Assembly: GCA_944548615.1 (NCBI GenBank)
Contig: OX155980.1
Span: 2,041,884-2,105,883 of the forward strand
DNA length: 64,000 nt
From: Micropterix aruncella
Lineage: Eukaryota > Arthropoda > Insecta > Lepidoptera > Micropterigidae
Direction of reading: 5' to 3'
The stretch's first letter is position 1. Every line of letters begins with the position of its first letter. Shown here one piece after another: positions 22,413 through 34,680 of this stretch. Under the pieces are notes generated by a model, which worked only from the letters and a program-made list of their open reading frames with translations, was not told the origin of the DNA and searched no databases. Made by a program: the position numbers and the translations under genes.

Positions 22413-25069
22413 TTAAAAAATATATAATTTCAATTGTTTACTTACCGTTGCGGTAGTCTTGTTTTTAATCCTTTTAATATATTTACTTGTTATATAATGC
22501 AAGAGTAGCTCATTAGTAATTGAATATATAAATGCTTAAGTTTTGTTTATAGTTTTTATAGGGTTATCAGATGCAAGACGTACGAAATTAAAATTTAATG
22601 CTTAACCGATTGCCACGTACGTATAATGATAAATACACAGAGCTTGACATTTATAGTAGAAACAAAATTAGCTCAAATCGGCAATACGAACCGCCCTTGA
22701 AGCAGCAGCGACAAATGCTAGTAATTATTGATTTGTAATATGAATATATAAATATAATGTAACTTATATATGTATTCCCATTTACTTATGAAATTATGTT
22801 ATATAAGTATAATTTATATGTTTGCGGTTAACTCTACAACTTTTGCGGTTATTTGATTTTTTTTTGGTTGGTGGGGACGAGTCCTTGCCGTTTGGAATTG
22901 GACGATGAGTTTTTCCTGCAAAGTTACATTTTCAGCAAAGTTAAATTGGCCGTCTACAAACGCGTCGGGAGAACTGTCTTCCGTTTCCGCGCGGTATGGA
23001 TCCGTTTTCTCTCAACTAATAAATATTTACGGATGTATTTTTTGTTTCATAATTTAGTTTGTAAATATTTTTCAAATGGCGTAAGTTATAATCGGCATAA
23101 TATGTTTTTTTAAGGAGTATGTATCTAATTATAATTTCATGCTGTTACTTACCTAAATAAATAAAATAAAAATTTAAAATAAAACATATTTTTTAGTTCT
23201 CACATGCAGTAGTTATGTGTTACATTTTATGTTCACGTATTTTTTTTAATGATTGTTTACGTTTTAGATCATGAATATTGCGTAATCAAAAGTTAACATA
23301 CAAAAGAAAAATTAGCATCAAACCCTCGATTTAAATTAGTCTCGCGCGCATTACCCATGGGTCATTTTGCCCCAGAAGCCGGATTTGTGATGATATAAGG
23401 GTATCTAATATTATGCTACCTCCATTCCCGGAGAGCTTTTAGAGGCGGGTTGAAACAACGGCGACTATTAAAACGTTGGTGTGCACAGGTAGATGGTCTG
23501 TGTCAAAGTGACCTTTGGATAGTACAAGAGGATTAAAACGGCCCCTTTGACATGATGACGCGCCACGGACTCGAGGGCTGTTATTTTTCACATTGGTTAG
23601 AGGTTGTCACAAACGACCTTGAGCTGCGAGCAGCTGCCATTAGACAGACCCAAATCTAGGGGGAGGCTGAGGGGGTGGCAAACCGGGTAACTGCCCCGGG
23701 CGGCAATTTAAGGGGGCACCAAATTAATTTGAAAAAATCCTAATTTACTAAACCGTCAAGCATCTAGGCGCGTCTCACTATCGATTGATTATGTGTTGAT
23801 TTTTGAACACGTGCGCAGTGTGTGTGATGTCTCTACCAGGGGCATTCCCGTCGCGCCTAAAAAAATCATCCCTCTAGCTAGGCATGGACGGGGCTAAACG
23901 AGCAGAGCCGAATAAACCCGGACGTCCGAACGTCAAGCGACGGTTGGCATTCATGACGTGGCCACACGAGCGGAACCATATGAATCCAAACGACCGAACG
24001 ACAAGCGAAGGTCGGTATTTTTATGGCTGATTATTTGTGGGAGTAATTCGCGTTTGTTTTCTTTGTTAACAAATATTCTTTCCATCGTGTCACTATAATT
24101 ATTACTTGATGTGGTAATAGATTCATTCGCTGAAAGGAAAGCTCGACGTTTGAAGTTGTAGCAAGATTAGATAGTAAAATTTGCTGGGATTAAAGTTGTG
24201 TACTTGTGTGGCATTAAGCGTGTCCGTTGTCTACACTGGTTGTTTCTATACTATATTAATATAATGACGTTATTAGCAAAAAGGTTATGAGAAGTACACA
24301 TTTATTAAAGTTTTCTATTCTCCGGTCGCAAAAAATACCACACAGTATATTTATTTTGTGATTTTCTGTCAAAGGGAAAGTATTGTGAACGTGCGTATTT
24401 TTCAAGAAAACGACTGATATATACGTATACATGTTTACCCCCCCCCCCCCCCCCCTCCCCCCTGAGACGATTAAAACCATGTCCAGTTTGAAGTCTGTCT
24501 GTGAGTCCCTCTCTTTGTGTGTGTGTGTGTGTGTGTCTTCATCGGATTGAGATTATAATATGCAACAATACACCATTGTTGTTAAACTAAAAAATAAACT
24601 AAAAAGATTATAATATGCAACAATACATCATTGCAAAAGTACGAAAAGAATATTGTTATTTTCCCCCCGTTTTTCATTGAAAATGCCGCAGTTGCAAGCG
24701 TTACGGTCAACGGAGATCGCTACTGGATCGTTGATCTCTCAAGAATTTTGTACGCTCGCAAGACTTAAAAAGACTTAAACTTCCAGACGCAAGCTTGAAG
24801 ACTTTATCTTTCACTCTCGCGAGCAGACGAAAACAAAGGAATACGGTTTCAGCATAAATGTGCAGCGGCTTACACCGCTCGTGAAATAATGCGGAAACAA
24901 TTTCCGAAACCTGAAAAAACAGTGACTAGTGCAGGCCTTTTGTAACAATTAACCTATTTATAAAAAAAATCGGTTGTGTCACACCAAAACTTAATTCATC
25001 TGTATATTAATATCGTAAATCTTACCACAACCCCCTACCCTCCCCTACCAACCCTCGAAATTCGAAATC
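22413..25069. other. No gene recognised; simple repeats
   Basis: Holds the hAT-like piece at 23644, a degenerate ~65-bp tandem at 23895-24025 (CGAGCAGAGCC/CGAGCGGAACC), a poly-C tract at 24438-24465, (GT)n at 24517-24536, and a 54-bp-spaced repeat GATTATAATATGCAACAATACA at 24550 and 24604. Confidence 0.65.
23644..23740 (+). mobile_element. Possible hAT-like terminal sequence
   Basis: CAGACCCAAATCTAGGGGGAGGC...GCCCCGGGCGGCAATTTAAGGGGGCACC resembles the G-rich ends of some hAT elements. No transposase or opposite end was seen. Confidence 0.3.
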
Positions 25070-25170
25070 GACTGCGACTTTTACTTTTTCGACTTTTCCG
25101 ACTTATTCGACTTTTCCGACTTTTCAGACTTTTCCGACTTTTTTGACTTTTTCGACTTTTTAACTTTTCG
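25070..25170 (+). repeat. Short minisatellite (CGACTTTTCC)n
   Basis: About ten degenerate 9-10 bp units. The minus-strand frame reads as repeated K-S-R and is not a protein. It abuts the family E array. Confidence 0.92.
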
Positions 25171-25171
25171 A

Positions 25172-25715
25172 ATTTTGTGTCTGCTTTTGACCGTTGAGGA
25201 GTTCCCTCGTTGGAGCCAACCCAGGGTACATCAGCCATGTCATGGTGAAACTTGAAAGTTGCTATCATAATTGAATGCGTATACAAAATTTTGAGTCTCT
25301 GCTGTTGACCGTTGAGGTGTTCCCTCTTTGGGAGCCAACCCAGGGTACATCAGCTATGTCGTGGTGAAACTTGGAAACTGCTATCATAATTAAACGCTTA
25401 CACAAAATTTTGGGTCTCTGCTGATTACCGATGAGGAGTTCCCTCGTTGGTAGCCAGCTCAGGGTACATCAGCTATGTCATGGTGAATCTTAGAAACTGC
25501 TATCATAAATGAATGCGTATACAAAATTTTGGGTCTCTGCTGATGACCGTTAAGGAGTTCCCTCGTCGGGAGCCAACCCAGGGTACATCAGACATGTCAT
25601 GGTGAAACTTGGAAGTTGCTATCATTATTGTATGTGTATACAAAATTGGGTCTCTGCTGTTGACCGTTGAGTAGATTCCTCGTTGGGAGCCAACCCTGGG
25701 TGAAGGATTTCAACC
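25172..25715 (+). repeat. Family E minisatellite, ~119-bp units
   Basis: ATTTTG(G)GTCTCTGCTG...ACCGTTGAGGAGTTCCCTCG...GGTACATCAGCTATGTCATGGTGAAACTTGG units begin at 25172, 25288, 25407, 25526 and 25645 (periods 116, 119, 119, 119). The last unit is partial and passes into a LINE 3'-UTR-like segment. Confidence 0.93.
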
Positions 25716-25850
25716 ACAATTTTTCAGTTCATGCCATGACCAAATGACGCCTGCATGCCAAATTTCAGCTCAATCGGATGAAGCGTTTCCGTTTCGGCGC
25801 TATCGTCGGAGAATACAAACAGACACACTTAAAAGTGCGTCCACAATACT
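25690..25850 (+). repeat. LINE 3'-UTR-like segment
   Basis: GATTTCAACCACAATTTTTC...GCCAAATTTCAGCTCAATCGG...GGAGAATACAAACAGACACAC is a phrase repeated at 37.4-37.7 kb and 38.3-38.6 kb. It resembles 3' ends of RTE-type insect LINEs. Confidence 0.6.
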
Positions 25851-25925
25851 TTCCAAGAACATGAATTAATTTTATGGATTAATCTTTAATTTATATATTT
25901 TTTGTAACCCTCCTGGTCTCGCCGC

Positions 25926-26860
25926 CCTTTAGTTCCTAATGGTTCTGTGCAGCTTAGGTGGTGTTGGCCAAACTCCCTCTGTCATATGGCCTACCCAACT
26001 TACGTTTCGAATCCTATCTGGTAGCCTCCTCGAAAAGGCGCTAACCCTGTCAGGGCCGCTGTGTGCTTCTGCCACGGTTATAATCCAGCAGTCGGAGGCA
26101 GTTAGTATCAGAAGATCGCGGATTCGGGGGAATAGGGCGGAACTACTTGGGTTGTCGACTATAGCGGGCGAGCCCGTCACCTCAGGAAGTTTTAACGATT
26201 AGTCGTTCTATCTCCCTGGAGTGAGCGTAGAAGACTTGAGGACAAAACAGTCCACCATCTAGCTACGTCACAAGCCCGTAAGAGGCCAACGCCTTAACCG
26301 CGAGATAGCCAGGAATGTTACCCGGCGGGCCGACACTCACGCCCTTACTTCCAATAGTGACCAGATTACTCCGGTCTCTCGATTGGTTACGAGTTCGAGG
26401 TCGCTTGCGCGGTCCTCTCCCTTACGAAGCGGTGAAACGGTATATACCGAATCTATCGCGGACCACAGCGTCCTTTGCCCGGCTGTTCACCCAGGATCGG
26501 GTAGCCGATGGTCGTTTCAAGAGCAGTCGCCGTAAGGTCCGCAACCACCCCCGCTCTATAGGAACTGGACGAAACTGGGCGGTTGAAGCACTATCTGCAC
26601 TTGCGGAAAAAGCGAAGAAATAGCACCAGCCGGCGAATAACCACAGGGGCGGCGGAAAGTTGTCGACCTGACGTCTTCAATCCTTGAATCGATGCGTCGG
26701 CCACACGATCTCGAGTGACCATGGCGGGGAAAGGGCGTCGGGTTGCGGTTGTAAAGGGCATGAGGTTGGGCCGATGGTTTCACATCTCAGTGCCTCGCAG
26801 TAAGGCGTCGGCTTCTAAAGGGCTGTTGACGGAGCTAGACTGTGGCCTCTGTTGTCTCAT
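25926..26860 (+). mobile_element. Family M repeat interrupted by an inverted family D copy
   Basis: The 5' part (25926-26152: CCTAATGGTTCTGTGCAGCTTAGG...GGGGGAATAGGGCGG) and 3' part (from about 26566: CCGGCGAATAACCACAGG...GACCTGACGTC...GCCTCGCAGTAAGGCG) match family M in order. Between them lies 26153-26565, which is family D in reverse orientation. Confidence 0.65.
26153..26565 (-). mobile_element. Family D repeat, reverse, truncated, nested in family M
   Basis: It begins TGTCGACTATAGCGGGCGAGCCCGTCAC, the reverse complement of the family D right end, and continues through GGTCTCTCGATTGGTTACGAG to CCACCCCCGCTCTATAGGAA. About one third of D (its left end) is missing. A 102-codon plus-strand frame here is a chance frame shared by other inverted D copies. 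Confidence 0.8.
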
Positions 26861-26864
26861 TCTA

Positions 26865-27735
26865 ATCAACTGAAAGATCGATCTATATCGTTATATCAGC
26901 CTGTTGCAGCCAGTTGCGTCGGTTTCGCCCATTGCAGACGACAGTTTCAAAGTGGTCTCGCTGACCTGGCCTTGTGCTTAATCTCGATCTCAATCATCAT
27001 TTCAAAAACCAAGGCTACTAAAAATTAACCTTTCTAATATAGCAATCTGCCTTTGATCGAGAATTACGCGATGCATAATATTTTCCTCTGGGTCACCAAC
27101 GTAAACATAGCATTTGCATCGAATGACGTTAACTGCATTGCATTATTTATTATTCTTGATATTTCCAGAAATCATAGTGCATTGACGTATGGCGATTCCT
27201 TTAATGACGTCCGCCTTCACGCTTAATGTCTTTGATTATCGGCCAAAATAAACGCCTAGATACTTTATGAGTATGCCGGATTTGATACTCTAAGTTTGAG
27301 ATCAAGATTGTAATAAATAGCGTCTAACTGAAGGTCAAGTTTGAAGTTTCCCGTTTATAATGTCGATATAATATTATATTATCATTAAAGGCGAGCGATC
27401 AAGTTTACAAACGTGCTAAACTTTTAACAACTATGGTAGTCACTCACACTGTAACCTGTATCCACCAAAATGTCCTTAAAAAATATACACTGTACAACTA
27501 CGACAAACCTAGATGCAGGCAAGCAAGTTTTAATGTTTACTTTATAACAAGCCACTGAACTATATGATGTATTCATTTTTCGGTATTGACTCAATGTTAT
27601 TTATTTTTTGTGTACATAGTACCTATGTTCTGAAATTGTACTCTTGTTCTGAAATTGTACTTGTGTTACTACAATGAATAAATGCCAAATTGGATTTGTT
27701 GACATTTCAGGAGGAGGGGGGGTGATTCGGGTATA
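26865..27735. other. No gene recognised
   Basis: Mixed unique-looking sequence between family M and the LINE fragment. Confidence 0.6.
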
Positions 27736-27737
27736 CC

Positions 27738-28215
27738 TTCTTCTTCTTGAAGTGCCTCTCCATTACTGGAAGTTGGCCGTCATCTCTGAATACTTTTCTC
27801 GGTCTTGCGCCATCCGGCAAAGCTGATCCGTGCTGGTGATCTCTATCCACTCTCTGACTGCACAACCACGACTTTTTCCTTCTTCCACGGCGCCGTTTAC
27901 CTTCAATTTTGCCCATCGATATCAGTTGGAGCAGCTGATATCTGCTATGCCGCAGCACGTGCCCCAGATATTCAATCTTGCCCTTTTTGACGGTGTGCAA
28001 CAATTTTCGGATCGTACCAGCACGCTAAAGCACTTTTTCGTTGCTAACCTTATGGGCCCAGTTTATATGGAGCATTCGACCGTAGCACCACATCTCAAAC
28101 GCTTCTAGCCGCCGTCTGGTGTCTTCTGTTATGGTCCACGCTTCACTGCCGTACATAACCAGTCCTACCCGTACATAAACTGGCCAGATGTAGCAATGCT
28201 GGATCCGAGTTTTAA
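27738..28215 (-). pseudogene. RTE-type LINE fragment, C-terminal part of the RT
   Basis: On the minus strand, one frame reads from about 28215 through VMYGSEAWTITEDTRRRLEAF and MWCYGRML, an in-frame TAG, then KKGKIEYLGHVLRHSRYQLLQL and a basic segment. YGSEAWT and YLGHVLR are the post-polymerase blocks of RTE-like non-LTR retrotransposons. The element ends in a trinucleotide (AAG)n tail (27738-27750 on the plus strand as CTTCTTCTTCTTG). The polymerase core is absent (5' truncated), so it cannot be active. Confidence 0.8.
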
Positions 28216-28744
28216 GTCTTAAATTAATTTCTAAGTCGAGTATACCTAAACATAAAATTCTCTTATATTTCTGTTACAAGTATTTTCCTCAAACAATCAG
28301 ATTACCACAAAAAATAAACGTTTTGTAATTCTATGAATTACAATGAATTACTAAAATGTTTTGTAATTCAATTGACGACTAGCCCCGAACGACTAATTGT
28401 TTATTTAGAAAAATCCATTATGAAGGTTTACAATGTCATCATTAAATTAAAGTGTAGGATCAAAGAGATATTTCATCATTGTATGCAAAGCAAAGAATGT
28501 AGAGATTTGTTTTATTTTATCAACTCCATTAGACTGCATTTATGTAATGTTACAATTCTTTGTATATAATCTTACATTGCTTACAATATATGTTTGATTC
28601 TAAATAAATATCATCATTGCTTGCGAAGCGAAGAATATAGGGATTTGTTAGATTTTCTCAAATTCACTAGACTACAGTTATATAACGGTACAGTGCTTTG
28701 CGTTTATATTAAAGTATCTTTCGTCGACGGACCACCTTATTTTT

Positions 28745-29322
28745 AAGCTATTGCATAGCTTTTATCGCGGGCCTAGTAGGCCAGCGCGGCGACCGAATGA
28801 AGAAATTTCTTAACAAATATTAATGATTTTAAACTGATAATTACGTCTAAACGAGTACTGCTTACGATTCGATAAAAATATATGTTAAACAAGAATATTT
28901 TCGTAATATTCTTAGCTTGGAATATTTTAGATTTTGTTTATATTACATAGTGTAATTAATTTGTGAAATTAGGTCTAACCGAACACAAAAACGACTACTA
29001 CGCAAATACTATCTGGCGTATTATTATGAAACCTGCACCATTTTAAAGATAATTTAATTATCTATCTTTTTATCTACGATTTTTTTCGAATAATATCCGT
29101 TTTTTTTGCTTTATCGAATAAAAAAATTGTGCGCGGCGCTCTATCGGAAGACGTTTAAATTATTCGGCTGCGGAAGCAAATGATTCGGAATAATTTCAAC
29201 GTTTTCCGATAGAGCGCAGTTATCTGATATCAGAATAACAAAATAAATAATTATAATTGCATAAGTTGTTAAAAAATGCTATGCAATAGCTTTACCGCGG
29301 CAGTCCCCGAGTGCCACACGTA
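28745..29322 (+). mobile_element. Family A element, near full length
   Basis: It runs from AAGCTATTGCATAGCTTTTATCGCGGGCC to GCTATGCAATAGCTTTACCGCGGCAGTCCCCGAGTGCCACACG. The central palindrome is GCGCTCTATCGGAAGACG...CGTTTTCCGATAGAGCGC, with a shortened tip. It contains no gene. Confidence 0.88.
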
Positions 29323-29324
29323 TT

Positions 29325-31089
29325 TTTTTTATATAATTAGTGATTATGATTTCTTTTAAATTGAATGTTCTAAAGGTCGTTTTGGGTGTTGTTTTAATAA
29401 TTAGTATTCGTGTCCCGGGACCGCTTTTCGGCGAGGATTTTCGCAGCTAGCACGCAACAATTTATATTCGGCTTAGCATAGGGTGCGGGGTTCCCGTGCG
29501 GCGGGATTTAGGGATTTGGCTCGCTAGCCATCCTATCCCATATCACCGCTTTGTACTGTTAATTCAACAAATAATTAAATGTACAATGACCCTACAAGGA
29601 AATCATTCAACCAATAAAGAAGCTTTAGAAATAGGGTGTATATTTCTCGATGTTTTTTAATATCTTCTATTAATCAACCAGTTGATAGGAATTATACTAC
29701 ACTACACTTGATAAAGTTAGAATTTAAATATAATATTACTAGAATATGTATATAAAAGTATGCAAAGTATTCTAAGATATATCAATATTAAGGTTAAATA
29801 TTTACGCGCAGATTTTGTAGGTTATAAAATATTTTTCCAATATTTTCTATCAAAGTTCTTCTATTATTTCGCAAATTATCATTTGGATAATAGTACTAAT
29901 ATTCAATCAAAAGTATATAATAATTTCTTAATTTATTATAATAAAGACAGTAATAAAAATAATTGAAAAAATCAAAGAGTAACAAATTGGAAATAATAAT
30001 AATAGTCAATAGCCAATAGTCTGAATCAAAATTGAGTATGATGTAATATCCAATAGTAGAAAGAATAAAGTCAAGAAGATATAAATATCAAGTCATCAAT
30101 TTACTTTCATACGAGTCAAGAAATTTAAGAGAACTGAGAAAATTCCATATTGTCAAAATTCATACTACCATAATTTAAGTTTTTATTTAAAATACAGTGT
30201 ACCATTTTTTTAAAAGTTACAGTCCCGTGACGAGCATTTCTTTATAAAATATGTTAGATTGGGAAAGAAAGCTATTGGCTATTATGATAATCCTTTTGGA
30301 CAAAGAAATTACTTTTTCATAACGCTGAGATTTTACAACTTGATTAATTTGGAAATAAAAATGAATTTTACATTAGTATATTTAGAAATAAAATAAGGAA
30401 ATTATTGACAATCATGATCAATCATGACAGACTAACCATACATCAAATGTTAGAAATTATAACGTAATAAAACTTAAGTGCGCATATTCTGATTACATTT
30501 TATATGTTGTTGATTATATGTATCTTAATTTTATCTTAACATTGAACTAATTTACTAAAAAATCCTAAATTTTGATTGTTATATATTGCTTTGACAATGA
30601 TTTCTATTAATTTTGTCTATAAAATGTTAAATTAAATTTAATATTACTTACCATATATAGAAAAATATTTCCTAATAATGACTATCGTGATATTTTCTCC
30701 TGACCTTTTTATTATCTCTTTTTTTCATTCTTTTACCTTTATTTTTTTCTTTCTTTTAGTTTTAAGTCTATGCCAATTGTATATTAGAAAGACGATTTTT
30801 CAAGGAGCACATTTTAAGGCATTTAGTTTTTAGCGAATGTCAGGTGATTGCAGGGAATGTCTCGTAGTGCTTCATATCAAATAATTACTTGAAGAAAGAA
30901 CATTATATTTTTAATAAATGTGTTTACTATTGTTTTACTTGTTACCTTGCTTCTCTTGTCGTTGGTCCAGCTTAGGATTTTTTTTGTGTCGAAATATATT
31001 TTAGAAATCTCTGTTTGTATTTTTTTTTAAATATGCTATTCAATTTTCTCTATCTAAAAAAATACTCTAACTACAAGTAATTATATTAA
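29325..31089. other. No gene recognised; very AT-rich
   Basis: The 68-codon frame 29760-29966 is AT-codon-rich and compositional. Confidence 0.6.
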
Positions 31090-31500
31090 AGGAATAAAAA
31101 TCACGACTGCTGTTACAGAAAGTTAACTATCCTTTTAACAGTTATTTTTGTTACGGTTTTTTATGAATTATTTATGGGTTATGTTTTTATCCATATAGAT
31201 AGTTCCGTATCCATATAGATAGACTCAATCAGACCTTTCATTTGACATATATATTTATGTCAATTTATTGACATTTGGAAATTTGGACTTTTAAAGAACT
31301 AGGTATTTACTTGATATTTGGACAGTTAAGGCACCCTATGATACTCAAGATGACACAACGATTTTAATAATATCACATACTTCTGAATCAGTTCAAGCGT
31401 TTAGAAGTTATAGTTAAATAAAAAACGGATATACATAGATGAACCCGAACCCATTACACTCCTTTTTTGTTAGGCAGTCTTGTAAAAATAAAGACTCTAA
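31090..31500 (+). repeat. Family K dispersed repeat
   Basis: It shares GTTACAGAAAGT, ACTCAATCAGACCTTTCATTTGACA, GGACAGTTAAGGCACCCTATGA and ATTACACTCCTTTTTTGTTAGGCAGTC with copies at 38700 and 49715. It is non-coding. Confidence 0.75.
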
Positions 31501-31968
31501 GGTCATTGGCTATGGGGGTTCTTAATCACAAAGGTTAACAGTTTAACCTCTAAGAGAATTAATTCTACATTTACCTCCCACAAATCTCCTAGGGGACAGG
31601 ATTATCTTTAATGATTCGAGGGTTGAATGCTCGCTCTTTAATTTTCAACAAAGCTCTCAACTACATCCTATCCTTTGACAATGATAAATTGCTAGTATAC
31701 CTTTACGGATATCGTAGCCACAATTAATCCCTGTTAATTACCAACCCCTACGGATAATGTTGTGATAGCAATAATCCATCATAGCATTCTCAAAACTATT
31801 ATTTTAACCTTTGATACATTATATGTAGCGACCGTCTAAGTTGCGTACTTTTCTGATACTCTTTCACGTAAATCAAAATAAATTACATGGATCAAAACAT
31901 ACGAAATTATCATAATGTTGATTATATTATATAGGTTTACATATTGCTTACTTAATTATGTAATTGGT

Positions 31969-32333
31969 ATTATTGCAGTATAGGAACCTCTTCTAGATTG
32001 TCGATTTTTTAACGTCACCAGACTATATTCACCACGCTGATTCCGAATCTGCAATAATATGCATTCGGTCTCAATAACTAAGCGAGATATAGGCATTCAA
32101 AAAAGCGCCAAACCTATACATTTTGGTAGGTTAAGTTTTTTTAATTTTAAATAATACATAGGTAAACACCTATTTGGCGGTGGGTTAGATTAGTTTTTTT
32201 CAAAACAACCCTAAAAACTGAGTAAAAAAAAACTTTTCTTTTTTTTGTATGTAAATTTGCATTACAATGATCGAATCTAGTAGTATTTCTTTATTTTTTC
32301 GATTTCTGAGAAAGGTTCCTATACTGCAATAAT
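31969..32333. mobile_element. MITE-like element with 21-bp terminal inverted repeats
   Basis: ATTATTGCAGTATAGGAACCT at 31969-31989 is exactly inverted at 32313-32333. The interior (about 320 bp) is AT-rich and non-coding. I see no clear target duplication. Confidence 0.7.
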
Positions 32334-32394
32334 TCCATTTAATTTATTTAGTATACTTTGTACACAAATAGTAGGTACTCTAATAATACATTGA

Positions 32395-32625
32395 TTATCA
32401 CGAATTTTGTATTGGCATTCAATTACGATAGCCTGAACTAAGTTTCGCAAATGACATGGCTGCTGTACCTAGGGTTGGTTCCTGACGAGAGGACTCCTCA
32501 ACGGTCAACAGCATAGACACGAAATTTTGTACAGCATTAAATTATGATAGCCTGTTTTAAGTTCCACCAAGACATGGCTGCGGCACTCGGGGTTGGCTCG
32601 GGACAGAGCATTTTAATATAAGCTT
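32395..32625 (-). repeat. Family E repeat, reverse orientation
   Basis: GGACTCCTCAACGGTCAACAGCATAGACACGAAATTTTGTA and GGTTGGTTCCTGACGAG are the reverse complement of the family E unit. About 1.8 units are present, followed by GGGACAGAGCATTTTAATATAAGCTTG. Confidence 0.75.
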
Positions 32626-32629
32626 GTTT

Positions 32630-33600
32630 CAAAAAAGGCGTTTTTAATATTAACTTATTATTATTTGAGTATGTATTAAGTAATATGTAGGAAAATTCAA
32701 GTAAAAATTATCAAAAATAGTATCAAAAATTATCAACTGCCGGTGAGCGGCAGCGTCTGACGCCGACGACAGTAGCTGTCGGTGTCTGTCCCGGCACTCT
32801 TCTGGCATGCTAGATGTCTGCCACGGTACGTGTCTGGCACGCACTGTGTCAATAGCTATAAATGTACCATAATGCGTGCAACTCAGATAAGAGAGGAAGT
32901 AAGTCACCTCAAAACGTTCCTACGTTTACGTCCATTTTTACTACGGCGAAGCTATTTTATCGGGACCGCTCATTTTCCGTCTGCTCGAGGCATTCATTTC
33001 ATCCAAACAAGGAGACATCTTGTCCCTCAGTCATGTCACTGTCTGGATTTACAGCGCCAATTAACGAATAAACTCACTGAAATTCATGTCAAGAAACTGA
33101 ATGTTAGAAAAAATCGATCGCGCCGCGACTTAACGAGATACTATTAATGTCCGACGCTAGGTGCAGTCCGGCGTTAGGGGGACTTCCCTTTACCTTATTT
33201 TTTTTGTTAGTTTCGGATAATACATAGTGGGCTCAATTTAGTTTCTTCGTGAATTAAAATCGGAAATTAGTTCGTTTGAACGTGACGGGACAATACGCTA
33301 GAGTGGAATGTAAAATGAACGGTTGTCATTTTTTCACATTAAAACTACCCACCAAAGATAAAGCATCTGAATCTAAGACCGCACGAAATGAGTTCAAATT
33401 TATTCGGACGACTATAAGTTCGACAGGTAGTTTTTATCGACGATCGTTCGTTTCATATACCGCTCTAACGTATTGCTCTATCTCGTTTGCTTGAACTAAT
33501 TTTAGTTTTAGTTCGCAAAGAAACGTAATCGGGCCCATTATTTACTATTTTTGTTATCTTTAATCTGCCAATTGAATGTAGTTAATATATTTATTCACTC
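32630..33600. other. No gene recognised
   Basis: GC-rich patch 32740-32860 (CTGTCGGTGTCTGTCCCGGCAC). The 121-codon frame 32782-33147 lacks known homology. Confidence 0.55.
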
Positions 33601-33605
33601 TGACA

Positions 33606-34228
33606 GGTTCGGATTTAGAGCGAGTCCGGCAGTATAAATACCTCGGTGCGTGGGTAAACAAAGACTAGAACTGCGAGCAAGAAATTCGTAACCGGATTGA
33701 AATCGCCCGAACATCTTTTAAGAAAATGTAAAAGGTAATATGCGGCCGGAAAATTGACATCAAGCTCCTAATACGAATTCTCCATTGCTATGTGTGTCCT
33801 TTGGTGTTTTATGGTAGCGAAGCTTGGACCCTGAAAGCTGACACCCAGAATCGTCTTAAAGCATTTGATATGTGGTGCTACCGTAGAATGATCCGAATTA
33901 GCTGGATCCAGAAAGTTCCCAATGTTAGAGTACTCCAACTTGTCGGTAGAGAGCGCGAAGTTTTACACATAATAAAGCAAAGGAAAGTGGCATACCTGGG
34001 CCACGTGCTAAGGCATGAGCGATACCAACTGCTTCAGCTCATTATTGTGGGGAAAGTTTGCGGTAAACGACGGGCTGGAAGAATAAAATAGTCTTGGCTC
34101 TGCAACATCTGAGAGTGGAAAACCGTCTCAAGCGTAGAATAACTAATTCGCTTGGCCCAAGACAGGGAAAAATTCACAGAGCTGACAGCCAACCTCCTCT
34201 AGGAGAGGCACTATAAGAAGAAGAAGTT
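33606..34228 (+). pseudogene. RTE-type LINE fragment, C-terminal part of the RT
   Basis: The translated frame contains YKYLGAWVNKD, a stop, EIRNRIEIARTSFKKM, a stop, LVFYGSEAWTLKAD, MWCYRRMIRISW and YLGHVLRHERYQLLQL. It ends in an (AAG)n tail at 34218-34228. At least three in-frame stops occur and there is no polymerase core. It is the same family type as the fragment at 27.7 kb but in the opposite orientation and clearly diverged from it. Confidence 0.82.
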
Positions 34229-34574
34229 AAAAATAAACTAGAGGCAGTTAAAGGTGACAGTAAAAAAACTTAGGCAGTAATAAAACAGGTGGGGTCCATG
34301 GATTCTGGCAAGCATGCACCAATTAAGGAAATCAAGGCTGGAAGCGAAACTTTATCTAGAGATAAACCAATGCTAATGGTCAATTTCATAAATAGTCACT
34401 TTTCTAAAATATACGCGATGTACGTATCTAATGTAAAAATTTAGATTTCGATTTGATTTGATGAGACATTTATTTATTTATTTTATTTATTTATAACGTA
34501 CAAGAAAAAAAATACACGGACATGCATACTGTTGTACATGAGGAATAATTAAGAACAAACATTATTATAGCGAA

Positions 34575-34680
34575 AAACATAGCTATATGCATATAAATAT
34601 GCTAGCATATCCGAATAAGGCGAGATCGCACAACCAACTAGACCTAGAAGGTCTGTCTCTAGCTGTGTTGTGTTATACCA
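34575..34680 (-). repeat. Family H dispersed repeat, inverted
   Basis: ACATAGCTATATGCATATAAATATGCTAGCATATCC...CAACCAACTAGACCTAGAAGGTCTGTCTCTAGCTGTG is the reverse complement of the 815-905 type. Confidence 0.6.

Noticed and set aside
21984..22427. 147-codon ORF
   Set aside because: About half of it is assembly-gap N.
25035..25286. Lys-Ser-Arg-rich ORF resembling an SR protein
   Set aside because: Generated by the CGACTTTTCC minisatellite and the start of the family E array.
25172..25715. CRISPR-like array
   Set aside because: Units are contiguous ~119-bp minisatellite repeats without short repeats and unique spacers, in a eukaryotic context.
26315..26623. Recurrent ~100-codon frames containing RSLDWxRVRGRLRGPLPYEAVKR in inverted D copies (also 41051-41389, 41781-42182)
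   Set aside because: Reading frames vary in start and stop among copies and occur on several strands; GC-rich repeat DNA explains them.
29760..29966. AT-rich 68-codon frame, considered as a mitochondrial-derived insertion
   Set aside because: No recognisable mitochondrial gene motif; codon content is explained by base composition.
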